Made by a program: the position numbers and the translations under genes. DNA of 27,421 nt from Chloroflexota bacterium (lineage in GTDB: Bacteria; Chloroflexota; Chloroflexia; JAMDCE01): NCBI GenBank assembly GCA_023489135.1, contig JAMDCE010000637.1, positions 1-27,421 of the forward strand, given 5' to 3'. The notes beneath the pieces are model-generated. The model was not told the origin of the DNA. It saw nothing but the letters and a program-made list of their open reading frames with translations, and did no database searches. The number at the start of each line of letters is the position of its first letter. Positions within the stretch are counted from its first letter, which is position 1. Below, in pieces: positions 22,828 through 27,421 of this stretch.

Positions 22828-23988
22828 GTGCTGAACATCGACGTCGAAAAGCGCCTCAAGGGTTTCCACCTCCACGCGTCCTTCGACGCGGATGATGAGC
22901 TGGTAGCGCTGTTCGGGCCATCGGGCTCCGGCAAGACCCTGACCCTCCAGTGCATCGCGGGACTCGTTCGCCCCGATGAGGGAAGGATAGTCGTCAACGG
23001 ACGTGAGATCTTCGACGCCGGAAAGAAGATAATGCTCCCCCCGCGGGAGCGCCGGGTGGGCTACGTTTTTCAGAGCTATGCCCTGTTTCCCCACCTGACG
23101 GTGGAGCAGAACATCGCCTACGGATTGAACCGTCTGGCACGCGAGCGGCGGGGAGACAAAGTCAAGTCCCTGGTACAAATGATGCGGTTGGAGGGGCTGG
23201 AGAAGCGCCGCCCCGGCGAGCTATCCGGCGGGCAACAGCAGCGCGTGGCGATCGCTCGCGCCCTGGCCATCGATCCCACCATACTGCTGCTCGACGAGCC
23301 TTTCTCGGCGCTGGACAGCCCCATCCGGAGCAAGCTGCGCACCGAGATGCTGCAGCTTCTGCGGCAACTGGGCATCACCACCGTTCTGGTCACCCACAAC
23401 CTGGAAGAAGCCTTCGTTCTCAGCGACAAAATGGTGGTGTACGACGCCGGCACGGTGATGCAGGTGGGAACCAGGGAAGAAGTCCTCTATAGACCGAAAA
23501 CCAGAACGGTGGCGAAGTTCACCGGGGCGAAAAACATCTTTCCCGGCGTCGTTTCCGCCGCCGGACAGGATCACCTGGAGATAGCCAGCCAGGGATTCAG
23601 CGTGATCACCCCGTTCTACCCTCGCACGCCCGGCGAGCGCGTCGAGTTCTGCATCAGACCGGAACACATAATGCTCTTGCGTCCGGACCGCCAATCGGAG
23701 AAGGCAGTGAAGGAAAACCAGCTTTCCGGCACCATAGTTCGGGAGATCGGCCGTGGGGAAAGCTATCTGTTACTATTCAAAGCTGATGGGCTCCCCGCCG
23801 ACCAGGACTACCACCTTCATATCGAGGTGCCCGCCCACGTATTCCAAAAACTAGCTCTTGCTCTGCGCAAGCGATGGACCGTCTCGCTGAAGAAAGCGGC
23901 CATCCACGTGATGGACGCCGATCGACAGGGACCCCTTTCAGGAGCGACAGAGAACCTCGACGTCGAAGAGCTCATCCACAGCGGCTGA
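22828..23988 (+). CDS. modC: Molybdate ABC transporter ATP-binding protein
   Basis: ATPase of 386 residues energising molybdate import. Walker A GPSGSGKT (30-37), Q-loop VFQSYALFPHL (about 80-90), signature LSGGQQQR (132-139), Walker B ILLLDE (152-157) and switch His in LVTHNLEEAF. The C-terminal third (about 240-370) forms TOBE/OB-like regulatory domains. The start is GTG at 22828, nine bases after the modB stop, with GAGGT upstream. Its last 51 bases overlap, on the opposite strand, the end of the TrmO-FmdE gene. The C-terminal tail after about residue 370 is acidic and may be a by-product of this overlap. Confidence 0.95.
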   Translation: MLNIDVEKRLKGFHLHASFDADDELVALFGPSGSGKTLTLQCIAGLVRPDEGRIVVNGREIFDAGKKIMLPPRERRVGYVFQSYALFPHLTVEQNIAYGLNRLARERRGDKVKSLVQMMRLEGLEKRRPGELSGGQQQRVAIARALAIDPTILLLDEPFSALDSPIRSKLRTEMLQLLRQLGITTVLVTHNLEEAFVLSDKMVVYDAGTVMQVGTREEVLYRPKTRTVAKFTGAKNIFPGVVSAAGQDHLEIASQGFSVITPFYPRTPGERVEFCIRPEHIMLLRPDRQSEKAVKENQLSGTIVREIGRGESYLLLFKADGLPADQDYHLHIEVPAHVFQKLALALRKRWTVSLKKAAIHVMDADRQGPLSGATENLDVEELIHSG

Positions 23989-24753
23989 AAGCACATCTTC
24001 CACCGTCAGAGAGTTGAGTGGTCTGGGCACGAAGCTCAAGCTTCGGCCCACAAACTGAAAGGTGAAAGCGGCATCGACGCCCAGCGTCAGCCTCTTGTTC
24101 CCGAACGTGGCCCCCGAGAGCGCTTGCACGGCGTCGATGATGCAGCCGTCGAGACCCAGAGAAACGAGCAAGCGGGGGTCCTTCTGGGCCACGTTCAGGC
24201 TCTTCATAACGTGGTACATCATTCTGGCGCCCACCGCGATCCCCGGGCAGACCTCGCCGTGGAAGTTCTCGGCCTCGCGCAGCATGCTGCGATGCGCGTG
24301 GCCGGCATCAGGATCGGCCAGGCGAGAGAGGTCCCGCGCGCTGCGAGCGCAGAAAACGCCGTCGAAACCCGAAGAATGGGGCTTGAGATCCAGAACCGGC
24401 GTGCCGTCCATCATGTCCAGGCCGTCGACGTGGAGGGTGGCGCCCTCGATCTTGACCAGCTTGACGGTAGTGACGCCCAGGGGGTTCGGACGCACCGGAC
24501 TCCGACAGGCGAACACGCCCCGTTGGAGGAGCAAGCTATCGTAGCTGGGACGGTGGACCTGAAGCACGGAGCGGTCGGCTTCGTGCAGCCAACCGATGAC
24601 GATGACGTGGGTGCTGTGGGCGATGCCTTGAAGTCCGCCGGCGAACTCGGGCAACACCTCGATGCGCGCCGGAACCCCATAGTGCGGCAGCCCGTGCGCC
24701 TTGCTCATTCCACCCCTGACGAAGCCGATCGCCCGAAGATCGAGGTCACACAC
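23938..24753 (-). CDS. TrmO (TsaA)-like tRNA methyltransferase domain fused to an FmdE domain
   Basis: Protein of 271 residues from the GTG at 24753, which overlaps the yqeB stop and has AAGGA about ten bases upstream; the frame also extends to a GTG at 24774. Residues about 1-135 form a TrmO/TsaA SAM-dependent domain that in E. coli methylates t6A37 of tRNA: DLRAIGFVRG, RSPVRPNPLGVTTVKLV and MMDGTPVLDLKP are its signatures. Residues about 160-265 match the N-terminal FmdE/FwdE domain: NFHGEVCPGIAVGARMM, SLGLDGCIIDAVQAL and SGATFGNKRL. FmdE proteins are associated with molybdenum/tungsten formylmethanofuran dehydrogenase and similar Mo enzymes. Placement at the end of the Mo hydroxylase maturation operon suggests a Mo-related function rather than tRNA modification; this is inference. 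Confidence 0.85.
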   Translation of the reverse strand: MCDLDLRAIGFVRGGMSKAHGLPHYGVPARIEVLPEFAGGLQGIAHSTHVIVIGWLHEADRSVLQVHRPSYDSLLLQRGVFACRSPVRPNPLGVTTVKLVKIEGATLHVDGLDMMDGTPVLDLKPHSSGFDGVFCARSARDLSRLADPDAGHAHRSMLREAENFHGEVCPGIAVGARMMYHVMKSLNVAQKDPRLLVSLGLDGCIIDAVQALSGATFGNKRLTLGVDAAFTFQFVGRSLSFVPRPLNSLTVEDVLSAAVDELFDVEVLCRS

Positions 24754-25567
24754 CGGCGCTCGTCCTTCTCGCACCGTAGAGATGCATCAGAATCACCTCC
24801 AGCACGCCGCCGCCGATTGACAGGGCTTTGTCCGAGACGGTAAAGCAGTGCTCGTGGGCCGCGCGGGGATCGACGTCGCCGATCTTCATCCCCTTAAAGA
24901 CGGTCACATTCTCACGTACCAGGCCGCGCAGCACCCCGTCGATAGGAGCCAGCACCGGCTGCCCATCTACCCGAGCGATCAGGTCCCCTTTTCGAACGAA
25001 CTGGCCTATGGTCAAAATAGGAACGAGCTTCCCGTCGCCCGGGCCGCGCAGCACACGCTCGACGCCGTAGCCGCCGACAACGCCGGGAACGCCGGTATTC
25101 GGCTCGGCGGAGCCTTCCAGGATGACCCTGCCGAGGTAATGTCCGCGATTGGTCTCTACCACCGCGTGCACGTCCACCCCGGCCGTAAAGCCCGGTCCCA
25201 ATCCGATAACCACCGGCGCATCGGTGATCTTGGTGCCGACGTTGCGTTTGGCGATTATGGCATCCACCACGACCTTCGGTCTCAGCAAGGTCACCACCCG
25301 CGCCTCGGGATCCACTATCACCGGAATCTTGCCCTCGCGGATGGTAGGATATACTTGCTCGACGCTCGGGATGGCCTTGGCTATCACCCCCTCTACCGAA
25401 GTCTCGCCGTCGTACACCGCTTCGGCGAACGAAACGGGGCGCCGAACCACGGTGGGCTCGGCAATCTCGGTCATGACCAGCGGGAATCCGCTGCGAAAGA
25501 GGCGCAACCCCACTCCCGTGGCCAGGTCGCCGGCGCCTTTCACCACCACCAGTACATCCTTAAACAT
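24746..25567 (-). CDS. yqeB: Selenium-dependent molybdenum hydroxylase maturation protein YqeB
   Basis: EF2563-family protein, 273 residues. An N-terminal nucleotide-binding segment reads VVVKGAGDLATGVGLRLFRSG with MTEIAEPTVVRRPVSFAEAV shortly after. The middle has VVIGLGPGFTAGVDVHAVVE and a C-terminal barrel-like segment (KGDLIARVDGQPVLAPIDGVLRG). The family is a genomic marker for selenium-dependent molybdenum hydroxylases and is thought to help install the labile selenium cofactor; the exact reaction is not established. Its ATG at 25567 follows directly on the xdhC stop (TAG then ATG) with GAGG upstream, so the two are coupled. Confidence 0.92.
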   Translation of the reverse strand: MFKDVLVVVKGAGDLATGVGLRLFRSGFPLVMTEIAEPTVVRRPVSFAEAVYDGETSVEGVIAKAIPSVEQVYPTIREGKIPVIVDPEARVVTLLRPKVVVDAIIAKRNVGTKITDAPVVIGLGPGFTAGVDVHAVVETNRGHYLGRVILEGSAEPNTGVPGVVGGYGVERVLRGPGDGKLVPILTIGQFVRKGDLIARVDGQPVLAPIDGVLRGLVRENVTVFKGMKIGDVDPRAAHEHCFTVSDKALSIGGGVLEVILMHLYGARRTSAGV

Positions 25568-26368
25568 CTAGCGCCTCACTCTGTCCCTGATAGGCTCAAC
25601 CGAGCCGCCACGCCGCACGCTGATGATCTCGGCCATTATGCTCAGGGAGATCTCTTCGGGAGTCTGAGCGCCAATGTCGATGCCGATGGGCGCGTAGACC
25701 GCATCCACCAACTCCTTGGGGAACCCATCTCGAATCAGGCGGCCCTTGACCGTTCGCACTCGGGTGCGACTGCCGATCATGCCGACGTAGGCCGCCCTGG
25801 AGTTCACCACCTGGCGGAGGGCACCCTCGTCGTACTTATGTCCGCGGGTAACCAGCACCACGTAGGTGCTGGGGGTAATCGGCAGGGAGGACAGCGTCTC
25901 GGACATATCAGCCGCGATGACCCTGTCGGCCTCAGGCAGCCTCTCCGAATTGGCGAAATCGGCCCGGTCGTCGATGACTATGACTTCAAACCCGAGTATC
26001 TTGGCCATCTTCGACAGGTACAGTCCGATGTGGCCGGCCCCGACGATAAGCAGGGTGGGGCGATCGTAGAGAACCTCGACGTAGACATCGATCGCATTCT
26101 CGGCGGCCGGCCCATCCCCTTCGCCCGAGAGCGCATAGCGAACGACCCTGGTCTCTCCCCTCTCGCGAATGGCCTTCAAACACTCGTAGACCAGGCTGCC
26201 TTCAAGCTCGCTGCCGGCCAGAGGCCCCATCGCTGCGCCATCCGCTTTCACCAGCAGCTTCAGGCCGGGCTTGACCCGTTCCGGCGCTAGATGTTTTATC
26301 ACCGTAGCCAGAGCGACCGTTTCGTTGCGCTCCAGGGACTCCAGTATTTCTTCGGTAACGTCTTTCAT
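25568..26368 (-). CDS. xdhC: XdhC/CoxF-family molybdenum hydroxylase maturation factor
   Basis: Protein of 266 residues. The N-terminal XdhC-type region (about 10-80, ETVALATVIKH then a GSLVYECLKAI segment) precedes a C-terminal Rossmann domain (about 105-240: LLIVGAGHIGLYLSKMAKIL, IDDRADFANSERLPEAD, VVLVTRGHKYDEGALRQVV, YVGMIGSRTRV, and the closing APIGIDIGAQTPEEISLSIMAEI). Family members bind Moco, bring about its sulfuration or selenation and insert it into xanthine dehydrogenase or CO dehydrogenase type enzymes. The ATG at 26368 follows the mocA stop by two bases and has AAGGAG upstream. Confidence 0.93.
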   Translation of the reverse strand: MKDVTEEILESLERNETVALATVIKHLAPERVKPGLKLLVKADGAAMGPLAGSELEGSLVYECLKAIRERGETRVVRYALSGEGDGPAAENAIDVYVEVLYDRPTLLIVGAGHIGLYLSKMAKILGFEVIVIDDRADFANSERLPEADRVIAADMSETLSSLPITPSTYVVLVTRGHKYDEGALRQVVNSRAAYVGMIGSRTRVRTVKGRLIRDGFPKELVDAVYAPIGIDIGAQTPEEISLSIMAEIISVRRGGSVEPIRDRVRR

Positions 26369-26370
26369 AG

Positions 26371-26988
26371 CTACTCCGCTCCTTTGCCCGAGTATTCCTG
26401 GTAATCTTCCCAGGTGTCGATGTCCTGCCCCGCCTGGCTGGACTGCACCTCTACGATGACCGCCCGAGACGCGTGTCTCGCCGCCACCTCGCGTCCCCCT
26501 TTGTCCCCGACCACGGCCATCAGCTCCGGGAAAAGATCGCGGGCGAACAGCATCGGCGAGGCTCGTCCTTGACTGTAGTGAGGGATAACCAGCGCCGCGC
26601 CGGATACGCGAAATCGTTCTATCAGCTCATCTATGATATCCGGGCCGACGAATGGCTGATCCCCCATGAGCACCAGGACACCCTCACACTCACGGTCAAC
26701 CGCAGACAGGCCGGCCTGGAGCGACGTGCTCTGTCCACCCTCGAAACGAGGATTCTCCACTGTCTGGAGCCTGCCCCGATCATCGCCCATCTCCCCCGCG
26801 GCCGATTCGACCTCCGGCCGAACCCGATGAGCCTCGTTGCCCAACACCACCACCACCTGATCGACCTTCGACCGCAAAGCGCTTTCCACCACAGTCCGAA
26901 TCATACTCCGTCCGCCGACGGGAAGCAACAACTTGAGCTGTCCCATTCTGGTGGACTTACCGGCGGCCAACACAATGGCGGCGATCAT
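26371..26988 (-). CDS. mocA: Molybdenum cofactor cytidylyltransferase
   Basis: Nucleotidyltransferase of 205 residues that converts Mo-molybdopterin to its cytosine dinucleotide form with CTP, the cofactor of bacterial molybdenum hydroxylases. The N-terminal signature LAAGKSTRMGQLKLLLPVGG binds the nucleotide. VENPRFEGGQSTSLQAGL, LMGDQPFVGPDIIDELI and GDKGGREV complete the GT-A fold landmarks. It overlaps yqeC by ATGA. A GTP-using MobA is less likely because of the MocA-type QST..SLQAG segment and the XdhC/YqeB neighbours. Confidence 0.92.
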   Translation of the reverse strand: MIAAIVLAAGKSTRMGQLKLLLPVGGRSMIRTVVESALRSKVDQVVVVLGNEAHRVRPEVESAAGEMGDDRGRLQTVENPRFEGGQSTSLQAGLSAVDRECEGVLVLMGDQPFVGPDIIDELIERFRVSGAALVIPHYSQGRASPMLFARDLFPELMAVVGDKGGREVAARHASRAVIVEVQSSQAGQDIDTWEDYQEYSGKGAE

Positions 26989-27421
26989 GGCATGATCTCC
27001 ACGACAGGCGGATCGTTCCTCACCTGCCCGATCACCACGCGACCGACCCCCCCGGCCAGCAAGAGGCGGCCGATTGCCCGAGCCGTTCCCAGTTGGGCGT
27101 CATCCTCCACCTTGTTGACAAGCACCACGGTGCGCGCGCCTGAAGGCGTGCCCTTGGCGATGCCCGACGGATGAAGCAGCACCCTGGCCACGATGGCCGA
27201 GGTGATGAGTTGGCCCGGCTCGAGACCGGTGATGGCCTGGACGCGCTCCGGCCGGTGCACGTTCTCACGAGCCAGCGGCAAGCCGACCGTTTCAACCCCC
27301 ACCACGGCCACCAGCAGGTCGGTACAACCTGGTATCACCGGCTCGTGATCGGCGGGCGCCTTGAACGGCCTCCCGGCAGACCCATCGGCCTCCACAATCA
27401 CATGGTCCGCCAGGTGCGCGA
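26985..27421 (-). CDS. yqeC: YqeC, putative selenium cofactor biosynthesis protein, 5'-truncated by the window edge
   Basis: The frame is open from the last bases of the window (AHLADH then VIVEADGSAGRPFKAP), so the gene begins outside. The visible 140 or so residues include the EADGSAGRPFKAPADHEPVIP signature, VVLVNKVED (a G4-like NKxD motif of a P-loop protein whose Walker A would be in the missing part) and GVGRVVIGQ near the end. YqeC is found with YqeB and MocA in organisms with selenium-dependent molybdenum hydroxylases. The GTG at 27401 is internal. It is the most upstream visible gene of the yqeC-mocA-xdhC-yqeB operon; the promoter is outside the window. Confidence 0.88.
   Translation of the reverse strand, partial: AHLADHVIVEADGSAGRPFKAPADHEPVIPGCTDLLVAVVGVETVGLPLARENVHRPERVQAITGLEPGQLITSAIVARVLLHPSGIAKGTPSGARTVVLVNKVEDDAQLGTARAIGRLLLAGGVGRVVIGQVRNDPPVVEIMP

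Noticed and set aside
24848..26290. A 480-codon plus-strand open frame
   Set aside because: It is antisense to yqeB and xdhC, both of which have clear family motifs, and its translation shows no domain and a His/Arg/Gly-rich composition typical of a shadow frame.

Overview
The window reads as one piece of a bacterial chromosome, most likely a strictly or facultatively anaerobic member of the Chloroflexota. That assignment is inference. It rests on an ECF sigma factor coupled to a DUF5667-type membrane anti-sigma protein, Pro/Thr-rich secreted proteins, frequent TTG and GTG starts, TAXI-type TRAP transport, and a selenium-dependent molybdenum hydroxylase maturation set. No tRNA, rRNA, CRISPR array or phage gene was seen.

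Layout. (1) 1-2000: the 3' part of a dihydrolipoamide dehydrogenase gene, then two gene stumps on the opposite strand (a 2-hydroxyacid dehydrogenase N-terminus and a B12-binding radical SAM N-terminus) that look joined by a deletion. (2) 2000-7250, minus strand: an orphan GAF-PAS histidine kinase, then a sigma factor / anti-sigma / secreted monoheme repeat-protein locus. (3) 7300-9720: a scrap zone with a decayed IS copy A, an amidohydrolase fragment cut at the IS edge, an intact IclR regulator, and remnants of a taurine/nitrate-type ABC importer. (4) 9720-20300, minus strand: a catabolic-looking cluster containing an ABC solute-binding lipoprotein, an acyl/aryl-CoA ligase-like enzyme, two FrdA/AprA-like flavoproteins, two small 2[4Fe-4S] ferredoxins and a complete TAXI-TRAP importer. 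(5) 20301-21060: a second decayed IS copy B. (6) 21075-23990, plus strand: a promoter, a Moco-family riboswitch with a terminator, and modABC for molybdate uptake. (7) 23938-27421, minus strand: a tightly packed operon yqeC-mocA-xdhC-yqeB and a TrmO-FmdE fusion. It converges on modC with a 51-base overlap of coding ends.

How the parts fit. Regions 6 and 7 form a molybdenum module: molybdate import under cofactor control facing a maturation operon for molybdenum hydroxylases, with the hydroxylases themselves outside the window. Region 4 is the best candidate for an undescribed system. An imported organic acid could be activated by the ligase and then oxidised or reduced by two flavoproteins that exchange electrons with dedicated ferredoxins, with IclR as the likely local regulator. 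The substrate is unknown. The ABC binding protein has lost or never had its permease and ATPase here, and a decayed sister copy lies at the other end of the same cluster.
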